DNA of 64,000 bases from contig JACKGY010000004.1 in assembly GCA_020639295.1 (NCBI GenBank), positions 310,001-374,000 of the forward strand, read 5' to 3'. The DNA comes from Planctomycetota bacterium (GTDB taxonomy: Bacteria > Planctomycetota > GCA-002687715 > DRQF01). Every line of letters begins with the position of its first letter. Position 1 is the stretch's first letter. Positions 1 through 8,156 of this stretch are shown here, in pieces. Below the pieces are notes generated by a model. The model was not told the DNA's origin. It did not search any database and saw only the letters and a program-made list of their open reading frames with translations. The translations under genes and the position numbers were made by a program.

Positions 1-153
1 GGCGAGTTCCTGCTCGCTCGGCCGGATGAAGGCGAGCCAATCGGCGAGGTTGGCCGCCGAAGGTTCGCGGTCGAGCGGTGCCTGGGCCCTCGCCGCCAGA
101 GTGGCGAGAGCGAGGAAGAGGCCCGCGACGATGGTGGTGCTCGTCTTGCGCAT
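1..153 (-). CDS. Secreted protein, N-terminal fragment (runs off left edge)
   Basis: A minus-strand frame opens with ATG at 153-151 and stays open to the window edge, giving 51 residues. It begins with a Sec signal peptide: MRKT, a hydrophobic run of about 17 residues (IVAGLFLALATLAA) and an ARAQA cleavage region. The mature start contains NLADWLAFIRPSEQELA. That Trp-Leu-x-Phe-Ile-Arg-Pro pattern resembles the start of secreted planctomycete proteins I recall, but the function is unknown. The product is probably exported. It diverges from the endonuclease gene at 300, so the 146 bases between them must hold both promoters. TTGACA at 234-239 is a possible -35 toward the right, without a convincing -10. 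The frame is shorter than most gene-length cut-offs; codon third positions are G/C rich, as in neighbouring genes. Confidence 0.6.
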   Translation of the reverse strand, partial: MRKTSTTIVAGLFLALATLAARAQAPLDREPSAANLADWLAFIRPSEQELA

Positions 154-299
154 CCCGCGATGCTCGCCGACCGGCCTCCCGCCGGCAAGGGTGTGGTCGG
201 CTTCGATCCCGCTCCCGGGGGGCGGGGCCACTCTTGACATCGGGGGCCCGGGCCTCGACCCTTTGGACTCGGCGAGGCGATGGGCATCCGGGAGTCGAC

Positions 300-1760
300 A
301 TGAGCAAGGGACAGATGACCTACCTGGCCGCGGCGGAGCGGATCCTTCGCGAGCAGGGGCAACCGATGCACGTCCACGATCTGATGGCGGCGATCGCGGC
401 GGCCGGGCTCGTCGAGTCGAGTGGCAAGACCCCCGAGGCGACCCTGCACGCGCAGCTCGCGGTCGCGGTCAAGCGCAGCGGGACCGAGGGTGCCTTCGTG
501 CGCGTCCGACCCGCCGTCTTCGGGCTTGGCGACTGGCTGCGGGACGGCCGTATCAAGCTGCAGCTGGACGGCGACAGCCGCGTCCGCGTGCCGGATTACC
601 CGACCAATGCCCAGGTCGACGCCGTGCTCAGGGTCCTTCCCGGTCTCGCCCGTGGTCGGATCCGCGCCCTGCAGAATCGCCTGGCCGGGCTCACCGGAAC
701 CAACAAGGACAGCGTCGATTGGAGCGATCCCGACGCCTGGATCGGCGAGCGGCTCGATGGGGAGGACGAGGAGACCGCCCGCCGGGTCTGGCAGGGGACG
801 AAGGGCAAGGTCAACCCGCGCTGGCTCGAGCCGCCCTGGCGTCTGGCCTGCGGCTATGGGCTACTCGAACCGGATGGCGGCGAGACGATGCGGATCACCG
901 AGGACGGTCGGCGCTTTCTCGCCGAGCCCGAGGGCGAGGTCGTGCAGAGCATCGACGGTGACGAGGGCCTGCTCAGGATCCTGAGCATCATCGCCGAGGA
1001 GGGGCCGATCGCCACCGGCGAGATGCAGGGGCCCTGGGGCGACTTCCTCCAGCGGGAGAGCCGCATCCGGAGCGACAGCGCCATCCGCATGTGTCTCCAG
1101 GCCCGATTGCGCAACCTCGTCCAGCGCGGCTACATCGAACGCAGCGGTCGGCCCTATGCCCTGACCCCGGCCGGCTTCGACTACCTGGCAAGGACCGGCT
1201 CCCGGGAATCGGGTGACCGCCCCGACGATCAGTCGGAGCTGCTCACCCTGATCCGCCAGCAGCGAGGGCGCGTGCTCGAGAGCGCGCGCGAACTGCTCTC
1301 TCAGATGGATCCCTTCGCCTTCGAGCAGCTGGTGAAGACGCTGCTCGAATCGATGGGCTACGAAGATGTCGAGGTGACGGCGCGTTCCGGCGACATGGGG
1401 GTCGACGTCATCGGCCGGATCACCCTCGGCATCACCGAGGTCAAGGAGGTCGTCCAGGTCAAACGCCACAAGAACAACGTCCAGCGCACGGTGCTCGATG
1501 CCCTCCGCGGGTCGCTACACCGCTTCCAGGCCGTGCGGGGCACGATCATCACCCTCGGCGATTTCGCCCGTGGCACCAAGGCCGCGGCCTTCGAACCCGG
1601 CGCGGCGCCGATCACGCTGATCAACGGCGACAAGCTGATCGATCTCCTGCTCGAACACGAGATCGGGTTCCGCCGCAAGAAGGTCGAACTGTTGGAGCTC
1701 GACAGCAGCGCCTTCGAGCAGATCGAGGACTCGCTCGGCTCGACCTCCGCGAGCACCTGA
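300..1760 (+). CDS. Mrr-family restriction endonuclease with N-terminal HARE-HTH domain
   Basis: Predicted DNA endonuclease of 486 residues, cytoplasmic. Residues about 5-85 match the HARE-HTH fold found in restriction and chromatin proteins (start MTYLAAAERILREQG, a helical region, then VRVRPAVFGLGDW). Residues about 200-300 look like the winged-helix DNA-binding part of Mrr proteins (EGPIATGEM to GYIERSGRPYALTPAG). The C-terminal third is the Mrr catalytic domain: MDPFAFEQLVKTLLESMGY, then GVDVIG with Asp369 and VQVKRH with Gln386 and Lys388, which is the D-(Q/E)xK core. The active site looks intact. I chose ATG 300 because the HARE-HTH begins there; the frame is open further upstream but without domain content. 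Mrr enzymes of this type usually cut modified or foreign DNA. It lies 28 bases before the DUF6361 gene and probably forms one unit with the next three genes. Confidence 0.85.
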   Translation: MSKGQMTYLAAAERILREQGQPMHVHDLMAAIAAAGLVESSGKTPEATLHAQLAVAVKRSGTEGAFVRVRPAVFGLGDWLRDGRIKLQLDGDSRVRVPDYPTNAQVDAVLRVLPGLARGRIRALQNRLAGLTGTNKDSVDWSDPDAWIGERLDGEDEETARRVWQGTKGKVNPRWLEPPWRLACGYGLLEPDGGETMRITEDGRRFLAEPEGEVVQSIDGDEGLLRILSIIAEEGPIATGEMQGPWGDFLQRESRIRSDSAIRMCLQARLRNLVQRGYIERSGRPYALTPAGFDYLARTGSRESGDRPDDQSELLTLIRQQRGRVLESARELLSQMDPFAFEQLVKTLLESMGYEDVEVTARSGDMGVDVIGRITLGITEVKEVVQVKRHKNNVQRTVLDALRGSLHRFQAVRGTIITLGDFARGTKAAAFEPGAAPITLINGDKLIDLLLEHEIGFRRKKVELLELDSSAFEQIEDSLGSTSAST

Positions 1761-1788
1761 GTCCCACGCCCCACGAGGAACGAGGACG

Positions 1789-2994
1789 ATGTCGGCGTCA
1801 CTGGCCTGGATCGACTTCTCGAGCGCGGAACGCGCGCGTTCCCAGCGCATTCTCTCCGCGCTGCGCGAGCCGGACTCGGTGGACGAACTCGGTCTCGGCA
1901 CCATCCGCGACGCGCTCTCCGACGCCCTCTTTCCCGGGACCTCGACCATCCAGACCCGGCTGGCCTACTTCCTCATGGTGCCCTGGATCTTCCGCCGCCT
2001 CGAACGCGAGCGACTCGACGAGACCCGCGTGGCGGATCGGGCTCGTGACCGCGAGCTGGCCTTGATCCCGGCCCTCAAGGAGAACCGCGATCACGATGGC
2101 ACCATCGGCCTGCGCTCCGAGAGCCGGATCAAGCGCCTGCCGAGCATGGTCTACTGGGGTGGGCTCCGGACCTGGGAGATCTTCAGGGCCTCGCTTTCCC
2201 GCGAACAGTACCTGGCGGAGCTGCCCGATCTGCGTCGTCGCCGCCGGCGGCTCGAGGCCGAGCGTCCGGATGACCAGGGGGTCGATCCCGAGCACCTGGA
2301 GACCTGGCACGATCATCTGCCGGAAGCACCCGACGATTTCCCCACGGCGGCCAGCTTCGCGTTGCGGCCGATCGATGCCGAGTTCCTGCTCGGCCGGATC
2401 CAGAGCGCGCCACGTTGTCGGGGGAGCATGCTCGCCTGGCTCGCCGGGCGTGGTGATGGAGCCGAGGGCGAGACCCCCTGGCTCCATCCTCGGCTCGCCG
2501 AGATGCCCGCGGCGATCCGCGACCTGGTCGAGCTGGCCCGGGCCTTCTCCGACCTGACTCAGGGCGCACGCCTCCTCTACAACGTGCTGCTCTGGGAAGG
2601 TCGACCGGACGGCGACCGCGACGAGCGCCTCGAAGAACTCCATGCCACCTTCGCCGACTAGGAGTCGGGCTGGCACGGGGCGGTCGAACTCGATCCGACC
2701 CGGCTCTGGGATTTTCTCGCCGGTCAGGGCGCTCGCGTGCCCCGGCCGACCCGCGACTTCGTCGAGTGCTGGCTCGATCTCGCGCGTCGTCAGCGACCAG
2801 GCCGGCTGGTCGGGATGCCGGCCGCTCGCGATCTGGTGCGGCAGCGCGAACTGAACCTGAAGGGCGCCAAGTCGCGCTTCGCCAACGAACTCGCTCTCGA
2901 CGCCTGGAGCGGTTCGTCGGGACGACGCCCCTTCAGCTATCGCTGGCTCAACGTGCGTCGTCACCTCGCCGATCTCGCGGCCGGGAGGAGCTGA
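1789..2994 (+). CDS. DUF6361-type defence-associated protein, interrupted by in-frame TAG
   Basis: The frame opens at ATG 1789 and starts SASLAWIDFSSAER, followed by DELGLGTIRDALSD and LFPGTSTIQTRLAYF, which I recognise as the start of DUF6361 proteins (biochemical role unknown). TAG stands at 2659-2661, after residue 290. The same frame then continues for 110 codons with the same codon bias (ESGWHGAVELDPTRLWDFL and so on) to TGA 2992-2994, which touches the ATG of the next gene (TGATG). The full 401-residue frame therefore looks like the real gene, and the TAG looks like a nonsense mutation, a base error or a read-through site. If the stop is real, the product is truncated by about a quarter. 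The neighbours are an Mrr nuclease upstream and a PLD-fold protein plus helicase downstream, so a part in a DNA-targeting complex is likely. Confidence 0.75.
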
Positions 2995-4877
2995 TGCTGG
3001 CTCCCGAGGACCGGCGGCTCTACTCCGAATGCCTGCAGGTCCCGCCGGGACTGACGCTGTCCGGCGGCATCGCCACGACCTATGGGCTCGACCTCGAAAC
3101 CCTGCTGCTCGTGCCCCTCGGTCTGGGCGCTCAGGAGTTCGACGCCGGGGCCGAGGCGGCGGAGGACCCCATCGTCCTGATCGAGAGCCTGCGCCGTCAG
3201 GCGGGGAAGGTCACGATCTTCCACCAGCAGGGCGCCGTGCGCCTGCCGCGGCGGCACCATCTGCTCTTCGGTCTGCTCGAGGACCTCGCGGTGCCGGTGC
3301 GACCGCCGGTGAGACCGCCGCGGGGCGACGGGGTCTTCCATCCCAAGCTCTGGCTGCTCCGCTTCCTCGACGCCGAGGGTGAGGTCCATCTGCGCCTCGT
3401 GGTCCTCTCGCGGAACCTGACCTTCGATCGGAGCTGGGATCTGGTCCTGACCTTCGAGGGGCGACCGCGATCGCAACGACCTCGCCCGGCCAACGCGGAG
3501 CTCGCGCGTCTCGTCGCCGGGCTGCCGGGCCTCGCCCTGAAGCCGCTCACGGCCGACCGCCTCGCCTTCCTCGATCAGGTCGTCGACGAGCTGCGGCGGA
3601 CGACCTTCACCGTGCCGCCGGGATTCGAGGGCGAGCCCCGGTTTCACGCCCTCGGTCTCGACCCGGATCCTCGGCCTTGGCGACCCGAGGCCCGCCCCGG
3701 TCGCCAGCTCGTGATCTCACCCTTCCTCAAGGCCGAGCCGCTGCGTCATCTCGTGGAGGAGTTGCGTGACGATCGCTGGGGCGAGTCGCGACTGATCTCG
3801 CGGCCCGAGGCCTTGCAGGAACTCGGTGCCGCGGCCGGGATCGAGGACCGCTGGTTGACGAGCTGTCTCAATCCTCTCCTCGAGCCGGCCGAACTGGTCG
3901 AGGAACTGGCCGATCGCCGGCCGAGCGATCAGGACGGGCACAGCCTGCCATCGGGTCTGCACGCCAAGATTCTCGCCATCGAGGCCGGCTGGGAGACGAC
4001 CTGGTGGTTGGGCTCGGCCAACGTCACCAACGCCGCCTGGGAAGGGCGGAACGTGGAGATCCTGGTCGAGCTGAGGGGGAAGAAGTCGAAGGTCGGCATC
4101 GACGTCTTCCTCGAGGCCGGCATGGCAGGCCTCCTGGTGCCCTTCCGCCACCAGCCGACGGCGGTCGATGCCGAGGCCCTGGCGGCCGAGAAGGCGATCG
4201 AGGTCCTACGCCGACGCATCGCCAACGCAACCTGGACCCTGGTCGTCACGCCGCTTCCGGCGGCGGAGCCGGAGGGGGCTTCGAGCTGGGAGCTGAGGCT
4301 TCAGGGGGACCTGCGACTGGCCGAGGGCGAGGCGGTCTCGGTCTGGCCGGTCTCCCTCCCCGAAGCCCAGGCCCGGCCCTTCGTCCCCGGGAGCGCGACC
4401 ATCTTCCGGCTCGGCTCGGCGGCCTCGCTGACCACCTGGATCGCCTTCGGGATCATCCTGAAGCGCCCGGCAGGCCCGGCCCGCGGCGGTCTCGTCCTCA
4501 ACCTGCTGGCCAGCGGACTCCCCGAGGATCGTCGGGCCGAGGTCCTCCGCGCCGTCGTGGCGAACCGAGACGGCCTGATGCGCTACCTCCGGCTGCTTCT
4601 CCAGGGCCTGGGTACCGGGCTGGGGGACTTCGCGTCCGGTGGCGAGGGACCGAGCCGGCGGGGCGAGATCGCGCCGGTCGCCGAGGTCCTGCTCGAGAAC
4701 CTCCTGCGTGCCCTGGCCCGGGCGCCCGAGCGTCTCCGCGCGGTCTCCCGGCTCCTCGCCGAACTCGAGGCCACCGAGGAGGGACGTCGGCTCCTGCCCG
4801 ACGACCTGCGGCGACTCTGGTCGAAGCTCACCGAGCTGCGGCCCGAACTGACCCTGGCGGAGGAGGACGAGACCTGA
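2994..4877 (+). CDS. Phospholipase D-fold protein of a defence-type module
   Basis: A 627-residue cytoplasmic protein with two HKD-like half sites. The first is FHPKLWLL (His116, Lys118) with SRNLT (Ser139, Asn141). The second is GLHAKIL (His323, Lys325) with GSANVT (Gly340, Ser341, Asn343) and a following NVEIL. PLD-fold proteins of this kind are phosphodiesterases, often nucleases in defence loci. The region after about residue 430 has no motif I recognise. The start at ATG 2994 overlaps the last base of the upstream TGA and follows GGGAGGAG, which indicates translational coupling to the full-length DUF6361 frame. The 3' end overlaps the likely start of the helicase. Gene order recalls the helicase and PLD pairing of DISARM (DrmA and DrmC), but no DUF1998 (DrmB) gene is present. 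Confidence 0.8.
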   Translation: MLAPEDRRLYSECLQVPPGLTLSGGIATTYGLDLETLLLVPLGLGAQEFDAGAEAAEDPIVLIESLRRQAGKVTIFHQQGAVRLPRRHHLLFGLLEDLAVPVRPPVRPPRGDGVFHPKLWLLRFLDAEGEVHLRLVVLSRNLTFDRSWDLVLTFEGRPRSQRPRPANAELARLVAGLPGLALKPLTADRLAFLDQVVDELRRTTFTVPPGFEGEPRFHALGLDPDPRPWRPEARPGRQLVISPFLKAEPLRHLVEELRDDRWGESRLISRPEALQELGAAAGIEDRWLTSCLNPLLEPAELVEELADRRPSDQDGHSLPSGLHAKILAIEAGWETTWWLGSANVTNAAWEGRNVEILVELRGKKSKVGIDVFLEAGMAGLLVPFRHQPTAVDAEALAAEKAIEVLRRRIANATWTLVVTPLPAAEPEGASSWELRLQGDLRLAEGEAVSVWPVSLPEAQARPFVPGSATIFRLGSAASLTTWIAFGIILKRPAGPARGGLVLNLLASGLPEDRRAEVLRAVVANRDGLMRYLRLLLQGLGTGLGDFASGGEGPSRRGEIAPVAEVLLENLLRALARAPERLRAVSRLLAELEATEEGRRLLPDDLRRLWSKLTELRPELTLAEEDET

Positions 4878-7800
4878 GCGCCACGCGCCAGCGATTGAAG
4901 CCCTTCCAGCGCGCCACCGTCGATCACGCCTTTGCCGAGCTCAATCGTCCGGGAGGCAGCGGTCGCTTCCTGGTGGCCGACGAGGTCGGTCTCGGCAAGA
5001 CGATGGTGGCGCGCGGCCTGATCGAGCGCGTCGTCGAGCATCTTCGCGGGCGACGGCCGCGCATCGACGTGGTCTACGTCTGCTCCAACCAGGCGATCGC
5101 CAGGCAGAACGTCCGCAGTCTCATGGCCGGGCTCGAGGACGCGAAGCTGATCGAGTCCCGCCTCAACGAGCTGGCGCTGGGTGAGGCCGAGGTCGAGCGC
5201 GGCGCGCTCAACGTCTATGCCTTCACGCCGGCGACCTCGCTCGATCCCGCGGCCGGGACCGGGCGCTGGGAGGAGCGCCGCATCCTGTACTGGCTGCTCG
5301 TCGCGCGCTACGGCCGCTCCAGCGGGCTTCGCAACCTGATGCAGGTCGGCATCCAGGATCGTCGGCGCTGGCGTCGGCTCCTCGACGAGGGCCGACCGCG
5401 CATCGCCAGGGCACTACGGCAGCGCTTCCTCGAGCTGCTGCGGGGCACCGACGGCGGCGCGCTCGTCCGTGAGGGCCGCGACCTGATCCACGCCTTCCGT
5501 TACCACCATGACTTCCGCGCGGAACTCCGCCAGCGGCAGAAACGGTTCATCGGCCGCCTGCGCGGCATCCTGGCCATGACCTGCGTCACCGATCTCGACC
5601 CGGACCTGATCGTCCTGGACGAGTTCCAGCGCTTCAAGAACCTGCTCGATGCCGACTCCGGTGACGCCGAGACGGGTCTGGTCGAGCTGGCCCAGGCCTT
5701 CTTCGACCGTGGCGCGCGAGCCGGCAGCCGGACCCGCGTGCTCCTGCTCTCGGCGACGCCCTACCGCATGTACGCGACCGCGGCCGAATCCCTGGCCGAG
5801 GACCACTACCAGGATTTCCGGGCGACGATGCGTTTCCTCCTCCGCGCCGACGAACCCCGCATGACAGAACTCGACGCCGCGCTCAGGCAATACCGCGTCG
5901 CGCTGATGAACCGTCTCCAGGGCCATGACGGCGACGTCGTGGCGCCCAAGAAGGCGGTGGAGGAGATCCTCCTGCGGGTCATGTGCCGGACCGAACGGGT
6001 CGCCGCCACCGCCGACCGCAACGCGATGGTCGCAAGCCCGGCGATCGCCGCCGAGATCGAGGTCGGCGACCTGCGCCAGTTCCTCGCCATCGACGCCGTG
6101 GCCCGCGCGGTCGACGGTCGCGATCCGGTCGAGTACTGGAAGTCCGCGCCCTATCTCCTGAACTTCATGCGCAACTACCAGCTCAAGCGCGAGGTCTCGT
6201 CGCGGCGCCAGGACGCCGCGATCCGCCGCCTGCTCGACGAACACGCCGAGGTCCTGCTCGACGTCGAGGCGCTCGAGCGCTACCGGCAGATCGATCCGGC
6301 GAACGGTCGTCTGCGCGCCCTGATCGCCGACATGCTCGATGGCGGGGCCTGGAAGCTGCTCTGGATGCCACCGAGCCGCGAGTACTGGCGCGCCGGGCCG
6401 CCCTTCGCCGAGATCGCGCCAGGTTTCACCAAGGCGTTGGTCTTCTCGGCCTGGAACGTCGTGCCCGACGTCATCGCCGCGCTGGTCAGCCATGAGGTCG
6501 AGCGGCGCATGTTGGGCCCGAGACCGCGTACCGGCTACCGGGAGCTGCATGATCGGGTCAAGCCGCTCCTGGTGTACAAGCGCTCGGCCGGGCGACTCTC
6601 CGGAATGCCCGTCTTCCTGCTCCAGTACCCCTGTCTGCGTCTGGCCGACCTGGTCGAGCCACGGGAGTTCGACGAGGCGGAACGCGAGCGACCGCTCGAA
6701 GCGGCCGCCGCGCGCATCGAGCCGCTGATCGCCGAGGTTCTCGCCGCCCTGCCGCCGATCGCGAGCGACGGCCCCGAGGACCGGTCCTGGTACTGGGCCC
6801 TGCCGTTGCTCCTCGATCTCGACTCCGAACCCGAAGCGCTGCTCGATCGCTGGCTCGAGACCGGCGCGCCGGATCAGGGCCTGCTGCGGGCCGAGCATGA
6901 GGAGGACGACGACGAGGAGGGCGAGGAGGGGACGCCGCGAGGCGGCGAGAGGATCTTCGCGCTGCACGTGCGGAGGCTCCACTCGTTCCTGGCGGAAGCT
7001 CGCGCCGGGAAGGTCACGCTCGGGCGCCTGCCCGACGATCTGGTCGAGCTGCTCGCCCTCGTGGCGCTGGGAGCACCCGGCACCCTGGCCGCGCGGGCGC
7101 TGGCGATCCTGCCCACCCCGGCGACCCGGCGGCGCGAGAAGGCGGCGCTGGTCGCCGAGGGCCTGCGTTCCCTGTTCAATCAGCCCGTGGCGCAGCGCTT
7201 CCTCATGGAGCGAAGCGGCACGCGCGAGCACTACTGGCGTCTGGTCCTTCGCCACGCCGTGGCCGGCAACCTCCAGGCCGTTCTCGACGAGCAGGTCCAC
7301 CTCCTGGTCGAGGCCAACGGCGGCGGCGAGCGCGGGGCCGAGGACGTGATGGCGGACGTGGCCCTGCAGCTGGCGCAGTCGGCGCAGCTGCGCAGCTCGA
7401 CCGTGCGCGTCGATCCGCTCGGTGTCGCCGCCTCCGAGAACTTCGGCCTACGCAGCGGATTCGCCATGCGCTTCGGTGACCGGACCGAGGAAGTCGAGAG
7501 GGTCAAGCGCCAGGAACTGGTCCGCAACGCCTTCAACTCGCCGTTCCGGCCCTTCGTCCTGGCGACCACCTCCGTCGGCCAGGAAGGTCTCGACTTCCAC
7601 CGCTGGTGCCATGCGGTCTACCACTGGAATCTGCCCGGGAACCCGGTCGACCTCGAGCAGCGCGAGGGCCGGGTCCACCGCTACAAGGGACATGCCGTGC
7701 GCAAGAACGTGGTGGCCGGTCGGGCGCGATCCGGCGGCGAGAGAAGGGCGGAGGTCGACCGGCGAGGGCCGCGACCGGACCACTGGGCCGACCTCTTCAG

Positions 7801-8092
7801 CGCTGCCGCTGCCGCCGCCCCGGACGGCGATCGCGGGCTCGTTCCCTACTGGCTCTGCGCCGGCCCCCATCGGGTCGAACGTCGGATTCCGGCCTACGCC
7901 TACTCCCTGGAGCTGGGCAAGCTCCGGCGTCTGCTCCGTCAGCTCGCCAGCTACCGCCTCGCCTTTGGGCAGCCGCGTCAGGAGGAGATCGTCGACCTCG
8001 CCGGCGCGGCGCCGATCGATCCGGAACTGCTCGCCGCCGCCATGTTGGACCTCGAACCACGGGTCGGCGATGCCGGTGCCGGCTCGGGTTGA
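4874..8092 (+). CDS. Large SF2/SNF2-like helicase of a defence-type module
   Basis: An ATP-dependent DNA translocase or helicase of about 1,072 residues. Motif I is DEVGLGKT (Lys42), motif II DEFQ (Asp249 to Gln252), motif III LSATPYR (Ser293 to Thr295) and motif VI QREGRVHRYKG (Gln929 to Arg936). A long insert separates the two RecA-like halves. It includes an acidic stretch, EEDDDEEGEEG, near residue 680. No ATG or GTG lies near the start. CTG at 4874-4876 overlaps the stop of the upstream gene (CTGA) and lies 7 bases after AGGAGG (4861-4866), so CTG is the preferred start. TTG at 4895 is the alternative but its spacing is poor. The frame is open far upstream, but that part is antisense-free shadow over the PLD gene. 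It closes the four-gene module; the next gene is a housekeeping-type peptidase. Confidence 0.85.
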   Translation: MSATRQRLKPFQRATVDHAFAELNRPGGSGRFLVADEVGLGKTMVARGLIERVVEHLRGRRPRIDVVYVCSNQAIARQNVRSLMAGLEDAKLIESRLNELALGEAEVERGALNVYAFTPATSLDPAAGTGRWEERRILYWLLVARYGRSSGLRNLMQVGIQDRRRWRRLLDEGRPRIARALRQRFLELLRGTDGGALVREGRDLIHAFRYHHDFRAELRQRQKRFIGRLRGILAMTCVTDLDPDLIVLDEFQRFKNLLDADSGDAETGLVELAQAFFDRGARAGSRTRVLLLSATPYRMYATAAESLAEDHYQDFRATMRFLLRADEPRMTELDAALRQYRVALMNRLQGHDGDVVAPKKAVEEILLRVMCRTERVAATADRNAMVASPAIAAEIEVGDLRQFLAIDAVARAVDGRDPVEYWKSAPYLLNFMRNYQLKREVSSRRQDAAIRRLLDEHAEVLLDVEALERYRQIDPANGRLRALIADMLDGGAWKLLWMPPSREYWRAGPPFAEIAPGFTKALVFSAWNVVPDVIAALVSHEVERRMLGPRPRTGYRELHDRVKPLLVYKRSAGRLSGMPVFLLQYPCLRLADLVEPREFDEAERERPLEAAAARIEPLIAEVLAALPPIASDGPEDRSWYWALPLLLDLDSEPEALLDRWLETGAPDQGLLRAEHEEDDDEEGEEGTPRGGERIFALHVRRLHSFLAEARAGKVTLGRLPDDLVELLALVALGAPGTLAARALAILPTPATRRREKAALVAEGLRSLFNQPVAQRFLMERSGTREHYWRLVLRHAVAGNLQAVLDEQVHLLVEANGGGERGAEDVMADVALQLAQSAQLRSSTVRVDPLGVAASENFGLRSGFAMRFGDRTEEVERVKRQELVRNAFNSPFRPFVLATTSVGQEGLDFHRWCHAVYHWNLPGNPVDLEQREGRVHRYKGHAVRKNVVAGRARSGGERRAEVDRRGPRPDHWADLFSAAAAAAPDGDRGLVPYWLCAGPHRVERRIPAYAYSLELGKLRRLLRQLASYRLAFGQPRQEEIVDLAGAAPIDPELLAAAMLDLEPRVGDAGAGSG

Positions 8093-8156
8093 GCGCCACC
8101 GCGACCCGGCCGAGCCGAGCTGGTAGGATGCGGCACGCGGCAAGCGGAGACGTCGG

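Noticed and set aside
4004..4873. Upstream extension of the helicase frame by 290 codons
   Set aside because: It overlies the PLD gene, whose motifs are in the other frame; the translation is Arg/Pro/Gly-rich nonsense and the helicase homology starts after 4874.
300..8092. DISARM or BREX identity for the defence module
   Set aside because: No DUF1998 (DrmB), no methyltransferase and no PglZ or BrxC-type gene are present; only the helicase-plus-PLD theme is shared.
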